64,000 bases of DNA from the NCBI GenBank assembly GCA_028873595.1, contig JAPPOV010000024.1:1-64000 (forward strand), in the 5' to 3' direction. Both the position numbers and the translations under genes were made by a program. The notes beneath the pieces are model-generated. The model was not told the DNA's origin. It was given only the letters and a program-made list of their open reading frames with translations, and did no database searches. This DNA is from Gemmatimonadota bacterium. Its GTDB lineage: Bacteria > Gemmatimonadota > Gemmatimonadetes > Longimicrobiales > Gaopeijiaceae. This document shows positions 35,086-44,078 of the stretch, piece by piece (the first letter of the stretch is position 1; every line of letters starts with the position of its first letter).

Positions 35086-37134
35086 TCATGCATCACCACC
35101 GTCGAGAGTGCCGCCGTGGTCCGTCAGTCGAACGAGGAACTCATCGAAATCGAGGACCTCGACGCCGAGCTTCTCCGCTTTCGCGAGCTTCGAGCCGGCT
35201 TTCTCTCCTGCCACGACAAACGCGGTCTTCTTCGATACCGAGCCCGAGGTGCTTCCTCCGACGGAACGCCACGCAGTCTCCGCTACTACCCGGGGGACGG
35301 GGATTGCGCCGGTGAAGACTGCGGTGCCGAGGTCCGGCAGGTCGCAGGACGTCAACTCTACGGTCTTTGGCTCGACGCCTCGGGCAAGGACACCATCGAC
35401 GGCTGCCGCATTCCGTTCGTCGGCGAAGAAGCTCGTAATTGCCTCCGACATCCGTGGTCCGATGCCGTCGATCTCGACCAATTGCTGCGTCGTCGCCCGC
35501 CGGATCGCGTCGAATGAACCGAAACGCTCGGCGAGCGTCCGTGCGACGGTAACACCCACCTCCGGAATCCCCAGTGCAATGAGAAAGCGGTTGAGGTCCG
35601 GGGTGCGTTTCGATGCGATCGCTTCGACGAGGGCTGTGGCCGACTTCTCGCCGAACCCTTCCAGAGCGACCAGGTGGTCCGGTGTGACGTCGAAGAGTTC
35701 GGCGAGCTGCGTCACAAGTCCACGATCGACGAGAAGGTTTGCCGTTTCCTCGCCCAGCCCTTCGATGTCGAGCGCGGAGCGGGAGCCAAAATGGATGATG
35801 CGTCCCTTGAGCTGGGCGTTGCAGCCGAAGCGGTTGGGACAGACAAGGCGAGGGCCGTCCTCGATCACCGGTGTCTCACATACCGGGCAGCGATCGGGCA
35901 TGTCGAAGGGTGGAGACCGGTCGTCGTGATGCTCGATCACTTCCACGACTTGAGGGATGACGTCACCCGCTCTCTGGATACGCACCGTGTCATGCTCACG
36001 GAGGTCCTTTCGCCGGAGCTCTTCTCTGTTGTGCAGCGAGGCTCGCGAGACCGTGACGCCGCCCACGACGACAGGCCGTAGCCATGCGACGGGCGTGAGG
36101 ACGCCTGTCCGGCCCACCTGGATGTCGATCTTCTCGATGACTGTGACTTCCTGACGGGGAGCGAACTTGAGAGCCATCGCCCATCGGGGGTGATGAGAGG
36201 TCGCGCCCATCGCGCGCCGGGCCGCGAGGTCGTCGAGTTTGACGACGACACCATCGATCTCGTAGTCGAGCTCGTCGCGCTGTTCTTCATACGCGGAGTG
36301 GTATGCGAGCACCTCGTCGACCGTGGTCGCAGTCTGGATGCGTTCCGGGACACGGAAGCCCCATTCGCGAATCGCTTCGACTCCGGCGATGTCAGAGGTG
36401 AACGAGTCGCCCTCGACCACGAGCACGTCATAGACGAGCACGTCGAGCTTGCGTGATGCCGTCACGCGGGAGTCGAGCTGTCGGATTGATCCGGCAGCTG
36501 AATTGCGCGGCGACGCATACGGCTCGAGGCCTGCTTCGGCTATACGAGCGTTGAAGTCCGCGAAGTCCGAGATGTACATCAGGACTTCTCCGCGAAGAGC
36601 AAGCAGCTTAGGCGCGGGGCGCACGGTTGTGCGCAGGCGGAGGGGGACGGTGGGGATCGTCCTGATGTTCGCGGTCACACGCTCGCCTTGCTGGCCGTTG
36701 CCGCGCGTGACAGCACGAGTCAGAACCCCGTCCTCGTACACGAGTTCGATCGAGGCCCCGTCGAGCTTCGGTTCGAGGATGTAGCGAGGTGTGACACCGT
36801 CACCAAGGGCACGGCGAACCCGTTCGTCGAAGCGCACGAAGTCCTCCGGTTTCTCCGACGAATCCAGAGACAGGAGGGCGGCGACGTGCTCAACGGTTTC
36901 GAACTTGTCCTGCGGCGGCGCGCCGACGCGCTTGGTCGGCGAGTCAGGCGATTCGAGAGCCGGGTACTGTCCTTCCAGCGCCTGGAGGCGGCGAAAGAGA
37001 TCATCGTATTCGGCGTCGCCGATTTCGGGACGTGCCTCGTGGTAATAGAGGTATGCGTGACGCCTCAGCTCCGAGCGGAGGGTTTCGGCCTCCTCGAGGA
37101 TCGCGTTCGGTATGTCGTGATTCGCGTCGGTCAC
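35086..37134 (-). CDS. ligA: NAD-dependent DNA ligase LigA
   Basis: LigA seals nicks in replication and repair using NAD+. The 682-residue product begins near ILEEAETLRSELRRHAYLYY. It has the adenylated Lys in EPKLDGASIEL (about residue 121), an OB fold, and a Cys4 zinc finger (CPVCETP and CPNRFGC, from about 415). Helix-hairpin-helix repeats (LEGFGEKSATALVEAI and IDGIGPRMSEAI) and a BRCT domain with SVSKKTAFVVAGEKAGSKL follow. I start at the GTG at 37134 because it gives the family length; there is no clear ribosome-binding site. It heads the leftward ligA-polX-antiporter unit. Confidence 0.96.
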   Translation of the reverse strand: MTDANHDIPNAILEEAETLRSELRRHAYLYYHEARPEIGDAEYDDLFRRLQALEGQYPALESPDSPTKRVGAPPQDKFETVEHVAALLSLDSSEKPEDFVRFDERVRRALGDGVTPRYILEPKLDGASIELVYEDGVLTRAVTRGNGQQGERVTANIRTIPTVPLRLRTTVRPAPKLLALRGEVLMYISDFADFNARIAEAGLEPYASPRNSAAGSIRQLDSRVTASRKLDVLVYDVLVVEGDSFTSDIAGVEAIREWGFRVPERIQTATTVDEVLAYHSAYEEQRDELDYEIDGVVVKLDDLAARRAMGATSHHPRWAMALKFAPRQEVTVIEKIDIQVGRTGVLTPVAWLRPVVVGGVTVSRASLHNREELRRKDLREHDTVRIQRAGDVIPQVVEVIEHHDDRSPPFDMPDRCPVCETPVIEDGPRLVCPNRFGCNAQLKGRIIHFGSRSALDIEGLGEETANLLVDRGLVTQLAELFDVTPDHLVALEGFGEKSATALVEAIASKRTPDLNRFLIALGIPEVGVTVARTLAERFGSFDAIRRATTQQLVEIDGIGPRMSEAITSFFADERNAAAVDGVLARGVEPKTVELTSCDLPDLGTAVFTGAIPVPRVVAETAWRSVGGSTSGSVSKKTAFVVAGEKAGSKLAKAEKLGVEVLDFDEFLVRLTDHGGTLDGGDA

Positions 37135-37334
37135 GGCTGTAGCTCGAGGTGGGTTCCCAACGACCGACAATATCGCTCCTTCGGCGCTCCAGGGGCACCG
37201 AAGGAATCCCGCGGGATCTCGCTGGGTGCGGCTTGCACCGTAGCGGGATTCCCCGGCCTCACTGATCTTGTCGGTTCTCTGCGTCGACCCGGCTGGTCGG
37301 GATGGCGCGCGTACGAAGGGCATCTGGAGGTATC

Positions 37335-38975
37335 ATGAAGAGGCATCATCCCCTGGGACGGCTGCTGGGAGCGATCGCCGCAGTTCTGATCACGAGTACC
37401 GGTCTTGCCGCACAGCAGGGCGGCATGGAGGAGACCAACCCCCGTCGTGCCGACGAGGGCGACGGTCCGCACGAGCGGCTGATTCTCCGGGGCGGCACGT
37501 ACATCGATGGCGCTGGAAGCCCGCCACTCGGGCCGGTCGATATCGTCATTGAAGACGACCGAATCGTGGAGATTCGCGCTGTCGGCTTCCCCATGGCGCC
37601 GATCAACGAGTCGCGTCGTCCAGACGGTGCCACACAGGAGATCGACGTTTCGGGGATGTATATCCTTCCCGGTCTGGTCGACATGCACGTCCACACAGGC
37701 GGAGCCGGCAAGGCGCCTCAGGCGGAATACGCCCACAAGCTGTGGATGGGCAACGGCATTACCACGGCGCGTGGTGTGGGCTTTGGTCCGATGATGTGGT
37801 CGCTCGAGCAGAAAGCGCGTTCCGAGGCGAATGAGATCGTCGCTCCACGCATGTTCGTCTACGCCCGTCCGGGCGAAGCTTGGGATCGTGGTCCCGTTAC
37901 GACACCGGAGATGGCCCGGGAGTGGGTGCGCTGGGCTGCCAACGTCGATGTGGACGGAGCACGAATCGACGGACTCAAGCTCACGTCGTACCCCCCCGCG
38001 ATCATGGAGGCGCTGATCGATGAAGCGCACCAGCATGGCCTCGGGACGGTCGCGCACCTGGCGCAGACGGGCGTGGCCCGAATGAACGCGCTTGATGCGG
38101 CCGAGCTGGGTCTCGACATGATGACCCATTACTACGGTCTCTTCGAGGCGCTGTTCGAGGAGCGGACGATCCAGGATTTTCCGGCCGACTACAACTACCA
38201 GAACGAGCAGCATCGTTTCGGTCAGGTGGGACGACTCTGGAATCAGTCCGCGGAGCCGGGCTCCGAAGCATGGAATGATCTCATCGACCGCTTTCTCGAG
38301 CTCGACTTCGGCATCGACCCCACGATGTCGATCTACGAAGCCAGCCGTGATGTCATGCGTGCGCGGGAGGCTGAATGGCACGAGGAGTACACGCTGCCCA
38401 GCCAGTGGGACTTCTATCAGCCCAGCCGGGAGGCGCATGGGTCGTACTGGTTCTACTGGACCACTGAGGACGAGTATCACTGGCAGCAGTTTTACCGGAA
38501 GTGGATGACGTTCCTCAACGACTACAAGAACGCCGGCGGGATTGTCACGACGGGGTCGGACTCCGGCTTCATCTACAAGCTTTACGGCTTCGATTACATC
38601 CGGGAGCTGGAGCTCCTGCGTGAGGCGGGGTTCAACCCGCTCGAGGTGATCCGTGCCGCCACGTACCATGGCGCACTGCAGCTCCACAAGCCGAAGGGGA
38701 TGGAGAACGACCTGCAGTTCGGCGTCCTCGAGGTCGGAGCGAAGGCGGACATGATCATCGTGCCCGAGAACCCGCTTGCGAACCTCAAGGTCCTTTACGG
38801 CACGGGAACCCCGCGACTGAATGATGACACCGGTGAGGTCGAACGGGTCGGTGGCATCACCTACACCATCAAGGACGGAATCGTCTACGACGCCAGGCAG
38901 CTCCTGGAGGACGTACGCCAGATGGTTCGAGACGCCCGGGCCAATCCGGTGTCCGAGCAGGGCGGTAGCATGTAG
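37335..38975 (+). CDS. Exported amidohydrolase
   Basis: A 546-residue metal-dependent hydrolase with a signal peptide (LLGAIAAVLITSTGLAAQQ). The amidohydrolase barrel opens with GLVDMHVHTGG, the HxH metal motif. A carboxylated-Lys-type position may be in IDGLKLTSY. HGLGTVAHLAQTG supplies another His, DMMTHYYG a fourth, and IVTTGSDSGF the catalytic Asp. The C-terminal strand GVLEVGAKADMIIVPENPL is typical of imidazolonepropionase/prolidase-like members. GGAGG lies just before the ATG. Substrate unknown; several such exported amidohydrolases occur in related bacteria, suggesting peptide or cyclic amide scavenging. Confidence 0.88.
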   Translation: MKRHHPLGRLLGAIAAVLITSTGLAAQQGGMEETNPRRADEGDGPHERLILRGGTYIDGAGSPPLGPVDIVIEDDRIVEIRAVGFPMAPINESRRPDGATQEIDVSGMYILPGLVDMHVHTGGAGKAPQAEYAHKLWMGNGITTARGVGFGPMMWSLEQKARSEANEIVAPRMFVYARPGEAWDRGPVTTPEMAREWVRWAANVDVDGARIDGLKLTSYPPAIMEALIDEAHQHGLGTVAHLAQTGVARMNALDAAELGLDMMTHYYGLFEALFEERTIQDFPADYNYQNEQHRFGQVGRLWNQSAEPGSEAWNDLIDRFLELDFGIDPTMSIYEASRDVMRAREAEWHEEYTLPSQWDFYQPSREAHGSYWFYWTTEDEYHWQQFYRKWMTFLNDYKNAGGIVTTGSDSGFIYKLYGFDYIRELELLREAGFNPLEVIRAATYHGALQLHKPKGMENDLQFGVLEVGAKADMIIVPENPLANLKVLYGTGTPRLNDDTGEVERVGGITYTIKDGIVYDARQLLEDVRQMVRDARANPVSEQGGSM

Positions 38976-39319
38976 CTCCTCCGGAGCATTCACGGGAAGC
39001 ACGAGCTTCCAGGGACAGGCGCCCCTGCCCGATCCATGGGTGGGGGCGCTTCGTCTATCTCGAACATGAAATAGAAGCGATGTTCTAATAAAGGGTCCTC
39101 CTGTCTTGAGCGTGCTACGCTGAGCCCTGTCCCAGAGGAGTTCGGGTGAAGCCTTCTCGGGATCCCGCTCGAGGGCCTCGACACGCTCTCCATCGCCATC
39201 GAGCATCCGTGCTCGTTGTCGCCGGCCGTGGCCTGATCTACGGGTACCCATTGGTCCGGATCTCTCTCGTACGTATTGTCGAGGGCTCTCAGGATCCATG
39301 GGCTACAGGGGAAGACGAC
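38976..39319. other. Intergenic stretch with a terminator-like hairpin
   Basis: GCGCCCC (39019-39025) pairs with GGGGCGC (39043-39049), extended by CCC/GGG inside, about 45 bases past the amidohydrolase stop, and probably ends that transcript. I see no gene in the rest up to the small frame at 39320. Confidence 0.45.
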
Positions 39320-39436
39320 ATGGAGCTGCACCCGCGTGACATCGATGGCGACGTCGTTCGACCCATGCGCGACTCGTATTCGGGACAGGACAGTCAACTC
39401 GCCACCGCAATCTGCGTGTCTCCGGAGAGCCGGTGA
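39320..39436 (+). CDS. Possible 38-residue leader peptide
   Basis: A short frame from the ATG at 39320 (MELHPRDIDGDVVRPMRD...) with GGGGAAG ten bases upstream. Its TGA overlaps the GTG of the aminotransferase gene (GTGA), so translation of the two could be coupled. Codons look similar to neighbouring genes, but there is no family resemblance. Chance is a real alternative. Confidence 0.25.
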   Translation: MELHPRDIDGDVVRPMRDSYSGQDSQLATAICVSPESR

Positions 39437-40665
39437 GCAGCGGGGCAAAGGCCCTGGAGTCGTCCGGCCGGGTCTTCACGGACGCGGAGATTCGCCAATA
39501 TCGGGACGACACCCCGGGACTTCAGCACCGCATCCATTTCAACAGCGCCGGCGCCTCGCTGATGCCCAAACCGGTAATAAGCTGTATTACCGGTTATATT
39601 GAGCTTGAGGCTGAGATCGGTGGGTATGAAGCAGCCGCTGCCGAGGCGGAGGGCATCGCACGGGCCTACGAGCACACCGCAGCGCTGATCGGAGCCCTGC
39701 CGGACCGCTTGGCGATGACCGAGCACGCGACCGCGTCCTTCGTGGCCGCGCTGTCATCGGTACCCTTTCGGCGAGGTGATGTACTGGTGACAACCCGTCA
39801 GGATTACGTCTCCAATCAGATCCAGTACCTGGCGCTCGCGGATCGCTTCGGGGTGGAGGTCCTTCGGGCGCCTGACGCTCCGGAGGGCGGGGTAGACCTT
39901 CAGGCGATGGAAGAACTCATCCATCGCCGTCGCCCGAAGCTCGTCGCAATCACGCAGATTCCCACCAACTCGGGGCTCGTTCAGGATGCCTATGCCGTCG
40001 GTGCGATGTGTCGGGCCCGAGATGTGCTCTACCTCGTGGACGGCTGTCAATCAGTCGGCCAGATGCCGATCGACGTCGAGGCGATGGGATGTGACTTCTT
40101 TTCCGCCACATCGAGGAAGTACCTGCGGGGCCCCCGCGGAGCAGGGTTCCTCTATGTGTCCGATCGCGTCATCGATGCCGGCCTGGAACCGCTCTTTCCC
40201 GACATGCGCGGTGCGGACTGGATCGCCCCCGACCTATACCAGCCGGCTCCGGATGCCCGCCGCTTCGAGAGCTGGGAGTACGCGTGGGCCCTGGTGCTCG
40301 CCACCGGGGCCGCCGCGGAATACGCGACTGCCGTTGGGCTCGACCGTATCGAAGCACGGGCCCGGAGGTTGGCCCGCGAACTTCGCGAGCGACTTGCCAG
40401 CGTCGACCGCGTCCGGGTCCTCGACCGCGGTGCCGAGCTCGGAGCGATCGTTACCGCTTCATTCGATGGCTACACGCCCGGCGACCTCGTGACGGAGCTC
40501 CGGCGCAGAGGCATCAATACGTCCTCACAGACACGGATCGACGCGGTCCTCGATTACGACGAAAAAGGTGTCGACGGAGCACTCCGGATGTCGCCACACT
40601 ATTTCAACGACGAAGCTGATCTCGATGCTCTAGAAGGGGCGCTCCGGGAGATCCTGGCACCGTGA
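39433..40665 (+). CDS. Class V aminotransferase (cysteine desulfurase/epimerase-like)
   Basis: A 410-residue PLP enzyme. HFNSAGASLMPKPV is the typical N-terminal substrate loop of class V enzymes such as cysteine desulfurases and isopenicillin-N-epimerase-like proteins. DVLYLVDGCQSVGQMPID holds the PLP Asp and Gln, and FFSATSRKYLRGPRGAGFLYV the Schiff-base Lys. No Cys-containing desulfurase loop is evident near the C-terminus, so a desulfurase role is doubtful. GTG start at 39433. Monocistronic apart from the possible small frame. Confidence 0.86.
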   Translation: MSSGAKALESSGRVFTDAEIRQYRDDTPGLQHRIHFNSAGASLMPKPVISCITGYIELEAEIGGYEAAAAEAEGIARAYEHTAALIGALPDRLAMTEHATASFVAALSSVPFRRGDVLVTTRQDYVSNQIQYLALADRFGVEVLRAPDAPEGGVDLQAMEELIHRRRPKLVAITQIPTNSGLVQDAYAVGAMCRARDVLYLVDGCQSVGQMPIDVEAMGCDFFSATSRKYLRGPRGAGFLYVSDRVIDAGLEPLFPDMRGADWIAPDLYQPAPDARRFESWEYAWALVLATGAAAEYATAVGLDRIEARARRLARELRERLASVDRVRVLDRGAELGAIVTASFDGYTPGDLVTELRRRGINTSSQTRIDAVLDYDEKGVDGALRMSPHYFNDEADLDALEGALREILAP

Positions 40666-40761
40666 CTCCGTCGACGTCCCTGTCGCGAGGGCGCCGGTGA
40701 AGAATCTCCGCGTCTCGTCCGTACCCACTCGTACGAGCATGTCGCTCGCAGGGGAGTAAGG

Positions 40762-41328
40762 GTGCAACGTCAGCTGGAAATCGAATTGATCCGCAAGTGC
40801 AAGGCCGGGCAGTCCCGGTTCTACGAACCCCTGGTTCGATCCTACGAGCCCGCAGGCATGCGGCTCGCTGTTGCCATGATGGGTAACGCCGAGGACGCGA
40901 AGGACGCTCTGCAACTTGCGTTCATCAAGACATACGACACGCTGCCGCGTTTCGATCTGCGACGGCCATTCGGTCCCTGGTTCTTTCAGATCCTGCGGAA
41001 CCAGTGCCGAGACATGCTTCGTAGCCGAACGGCGAAGTTCAACTTCGAAGCGCTCGACGAGGGTATCGAGCAACGCCCCGGTAGTGTGGAGCGCGGGCCG
41101 GAGCGGATTCGTCAGCGTAATGCCGCAAGAGAACTGCTATGGAAGGGCCTCGAATCCATCGGCACGGAGCATCGAGAGATTCTGGTACTCAAGGAACTCG
41201 AGGGTTTCAGGTACGCGGAGATCGCACAGATCCTGGACATCCCGGAAGGAACCGTAGCAAGCCGGCTCTACCATGCTCGAACCGCGTTGAAACGCGCTCT
41301 GACCAATCTGGACGCGGAGTACCCGTAG
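40762..41328 (+). CDS. ECF-type RNA polymerase sigma factor
   Basis: A 188-residue sigma-70-family factor with only regions 2 and 4. Region 2 runs from FYEPLVRSYEPAGMRLAVAM through AEDAKDALQLAFIKTYDTLPRF to PWFFQILRNQCRDMLR. Region 4 has LVLKELEGFRYAEIAQILDIPEGTVASRLYHARTALK. It starts at a GTG with GGGGAG upstream. The next gene, three bases away, has anti-sigma features, so it is probably held inactive at the membrane until an envelope signal arrives. It heads an operon that continues to 47850. Confidence 0.95.
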   Translation: MQRQLEIELIRKCKAGQSRFYEPLVRSYEPAGMRLAVAMMGNAEDAKDALQLAFIKTYDTLPRFDLRRPFGPWFFQILRNQCRDMLRSRTAKFNFEALDEGIEQRPGSVERGPERIRQRNAARELLWKGLESIGTEHREILVLKELEGFRYAEIAQILDIPEGTVASRLYHARTALKRALTNLDAEYP

Positions 41329-41331
41329 GTT

Positions 41332-41778
41332 ATGGAACAGCAACCCTCCCCGCGCGCCGGTTCGGTTGGCCCCGACGACCTCATGCGATATCTCGACGGA
41401 GAGATGACGCCCGAGGAACGCGACCACGTCGACTCCGAGCTTGCCCAGTCCACCGAACTGAATCGAGAACTCGCAAAGTACCGTTCGCTCAAGGAAGACG
41501 TGCAGGGGTTGACCTTCCGGGCCGGTCCGCCGAACCGGTCGGTGTGGGATGACGTGAATCGAAAGCTGAACCGGCCTATGGGCTTTGCCTTCCTCGTCGC
41601 GGGGCTCGTCATCTGGCTCACCTACGGGACATTCCTCTTCGCGACCTCTACGGCGTCCCGATGGGAGAAGCTGGGTACGGCCGCCATTGCCATCGGTATG
41701 CTGCAGCTCCTCGCTTCCGTCGTCTGGGATCGGTATCGCGATTGGCAGACGGACCCTTACAAGAGCGTACATCGATGA
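41332..41778 (+). CDS. Putative membrane anti-sigma factor
   Basis: A 148-residue protein with a short helical N-terminus (PDDLMRYLDGEMTPEERDHVDSELAQS), as in anti-sigma domains, and two hydrophobic segments (AFLVAGLVIWLTYGTFLF and LGTAAIAIGMLQLLASVV). The classic zinc motif HxxxCxxC is missing: the protein has no Cys. It starts three bases after the sigma gene and overlaps the next by four. Its role as antagonist of the upstream sigma factor is inferred from context and layout. Confidence 0.75.
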   Translation: MEQQPSPRAGSVGPDDLMRYLDGEMTPEERDHVDSELAQSTELNRELAKYRSLKEDVQGLTFRAGPPNRSVWDDVNRKLNRPMGFAFLVAGLVIWLTYGTFLFATSTASRWEKLGTAAIAIGMLQLLASVVWDRYRDWQTDPYKSVHR

Positions 41779-42104
41779 TCGTCGTGACGACTCCTATTGT
41801 GTCTGGCTTTGAGATCTCGGACGTGCTGGGCCTCGTGCGGGGCAGTTCCATTCGCAGCAAGCATGCTGGGAAGGACATCATCGCTGCCATGCGCAACCTC
41901 ACCGGTGGTGAGATCTTCGAGTACACGAAGATGCTGGCGCAGGCACGCGAGCAGGCTGTGGATCGCATGATCGAAGAAGCTCAGCTCCTCGACGCAGATG
42001 CCGTGGTCTCCGTTCGGTTTCAGACGTCGATGGTCATGCGCGGAGCGGCCGAGATGCTCTGCTACGGAACCGCCGTCAGGCTGGCGCAGAACAACGACGA
42101 GTAG
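41775..42104 (+). CDS. YbjQ-family (UPF0145) protein
   Basis: A 109-residue soluble protein of the YbjQ/UPF0145 family, which forms pentameric rings of unclear function and is sometimes called heavy-metal-binding. Typical segments are VVTTPIVSGFEISDVLGLVRGSSIRS, then EIFEYTKMLAQAREQAVDRMIEEA, and LDADAVVSVRFQTS. The ATG overlaps the anti-sigma stop (ATGA). Its place in the sigma operon is the only hint to its job. Confidence 0.9.
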   Translation: MIVVTTPIVSGFEISDVLGLVRGSSIRSKHAGKDIIAAMRNLTGGEIFEYTKMLAQAREQAVDRMIEEAQLLDADAVVSVRFQTSMVMRGAAEMLCYGTAVRLAQNNDE

Positions 42105-42140
42105 GCATCTTCGGTCCTTCTCTCCCGGACCGGATGACAC

Positions 42141-44078
42141 GTGGCTGCACTCGCCATCTTCGAGCCCGACCTGCGCGCTTTTCTTCAGCTGACAAGAGCT
42201 CTGTCGGGCGAGCACCGGCTCGTGTCGTGTGCGACCTGGAACGCCCTCCGCAGCGCGATCCAGCGAGAAGAGGTGGAGGCTTGTCTGGTAGCCTGGCCTG
42301 CCTCTGCGCGTGGCCACACCGCGCCGGACCGGATCGCCGAGCTTCGAGCATTGCGCCCTGGAGTTGGGATCGTCGCATGCGTGGAGTCGGGAGATCGATC
42401 CGGCGTCCCCCTGGACCGGGTCGACGGGGTCCTGGACCCGCATCTGGAATCCGCCCGGATTCGGGCTGACCTCAAGGCGGCCCTCACCGTCGTGCGCTCG
42501 GGCTCGGCTCAACTCACTCGCATGCACGGCGCTCCAGGAGCGGATGCCGCCGCTGGCTTCTCACGTAAGCCCGCCCTGCAGCGGGCTGGATCATTCCTCT
42601 TGATGATCGCCCTGACGGGCTGCGCCATGCTCGGAGGGGGTGGAGTCGATGGATCAGCCATCCGGGAGGTACTCCAGACGGAGCCGATCGATCAGCTTCA
42701 CGTGGGTGTGTATGCGATCGACCTGGCATCAGGCCGCACGCTCTTTTCGCACAATGCGCACCGGAAGTTCATCCCGGCATCAAACCAGAAGATTCTGGTC
42801 ACCGCCACGGCCATGTCTCTCTTCGGGCCCGACCATCGCTTCCGGACAGACGTCTGGGCAGCCGGCGAGATCGTGGGCTCGTTTGTGGACGGTGATCTCG
42901 TCGTGGTCGGTTCTGGCGATCCAACGTTTTCGGACCGGTACTGGACCTCCGGCGCCGACGCGCTCCGAGCGATCGCGGACAGCCTGAAGTCGCGAGGCGT
43001 TCGACACGTCGGTGGACGTCTTGTCGTCGACGTGTCCGCGTGGGATTCGGCAACGGTTGGCCCGACCTGGGAGGTGGAGGACCTCCGGTACGGCTATGGC
43101 TCGACCGGAGGGGCCTTTGCGATCGATGAAGGAGAGCTGGATTTGGTCGTGTCGAGCGGTCCGTCGGTCGGTGATCCGGCACCGGTGTCGTGGTCACCAC
43201 TCGGGACCCGGGACTTCGTTCGCTCTCGACTGACCACGGCGCCGGTGGACAGTGCTACCCGGGTGCGCCCCGACTACCTGCCGGAGTCGCGGGTGCTCGT
43301 GCTTGAAGGGCGAGTGGAGCTCGGGACCGTCGACACCGTGTCGGTCGCCATGCGAGACCCCGTCCGCCAGTCAGCTGCTTCCCTCGCGAGGGCCGTGGAC
43401 GACGCCGGTATCGAAGTGGAGGGCGGCTTGCGGGTTCGCTGGACTGGAGACGTCCCGGATCAGGAGACGTGCACGCATGGCAACGAGAGTGCATGCCCGG
43501 GCAGTCAGCCTCTCTTCAGCATGTACTCGCCACCCGTATCGACGATCGTCGCCGGCATTCTCGAGCCGAGCCAGAACTGGATGACGGAGCAGACGGTCCG
43601 GGCGCTTGGTGCCCGTTATGGAGACGAAGGCTCATGGCGGGAAGGCGTCGATGTCGTCGAGGCGTTTCTGGTCAACGAAGTCGGGGTTCGCCCGTCTGAC
43701 ATCTCGGCTCGGGACGGGTCGGGCCTCTCCTTTTACAACCTGGTTACTCCGCGTGCGATCGTTCGGATTCTTACGGAGATGCACCAGATGCCGTGGGCTG
43801 CCGAATACCGGGATGCGATGGCGGAGCCGGGTGAAGAAGACTCGACCCTCGAGAACCGGCTGAACGGGTTGGAGGGGCGAGTGTTCGCCAAGACCGGAAC
43901 GATTTCGAACGTGAACTCTCTGTCCGGTTATCTCGTACGGGATAATGGCCAGGAGATCGCCTTTTCGATTCTGTCGAATGGATCAGGCATGCCCGCTTCC
44001 CGGGTCCGGGGTGCCATTGACGAGATCGCTCGTGCTCTGGCACACGAACGAGACGCAGACCGCCGGACGGTACGATGA
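42141..44078 (+). CDS. DacB-like D-Ala-D-Ala carboxypeptidase with N-terminal receiver-like extension
   Basis: A 645-residue frame. From about residue 165 it is a class C penicillin-binding protein (PBP4/DacB), which cleaves D-Ala-D-Ala in peptidoglycan. The active-site motifs are SNQK (SxxK), DGSGLSFYN and KTGT near residue 583. Before it is a lipoprotein-type signal (SFLLMIALTGC) at about 150-162. The first 127 residues resemble a response-regulator receiver domain (ALAIFEPDLRAFLQL, EACLVAW, ALRPGVGIVACVE) and are in the same open frame. An ATG at 42522 could start an ordinary DacB lipoprotein, leaving the N-part as a separate or alternative product. Overlaps the peptidase gene by four bases. 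Confidence 0.85.
   Translation: MAALAIFEPDLRAFLQLTRALSGEHRLVSCATWNALRSAIQREEVEACLVAWPASARGHTAPDRIAELRALRPGVGIVACVESGDRSGVPLDRVDGVLDPHLESARIRADLKAALTVVRSGSAQLTRMHGAPGADAAAGFSRKPALQRAGSFLLMIALTGCAMLGGGGVDGSAIREVLQTEPIDQLHVGVYAIDLASGRTLFSHNAHRKFIPASNQKILVTATAMSLFGPDHRFRTDVWAAGEIVGSFVDGDLVVVGSGDPTFSDRYWTSGADALRAIADSLKSRGVRHVGGRLVVDVSAWDSATVGPTWEVEDLRYGYGSTGGAFAIDEGELDLVVSSGPSVGDPAPVSWSPLGTRDFVRSRLTTAPVDSATRVRPDYLPESRVLVLEGRVELGTVDTVSVAMRDPVRQSAASLARAVDDAGIEVEGGLRVRWTGDVPDQETCTHGNESACPGSQPLFSMYSPPVSTIVAGILEPSQNWMTEQTVRALGARYGDEGSWREGVDVVEAFLVNEVGVRPSDISARDGSGLSFYNLVTPRAIVRILTEMHQMPWAAEYRDAMAEPGEEDSTLENRLNGLEGRVFAKTGTISNVNSLSGYLVRDNGQEIAFSILSNGSGMPASRVRGAIDEIARALAHERDADRRTVR

Noticed and set aside
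33897-35315. A 472-codon plus-strand frame opposite polX
   Set aside because: polX motifs are unambiguous on the other strand.
37131-39299. A 722-codon open frame on the minus strand opposite the exported amidohydrolase
   Set aside because: It is antisense to a gene with signal peptide, metal motifs and a good ribosome-binding site. Its translation has no domain and is Arg/His/Pro-rich, typical of shadows in GC-rich DNA.
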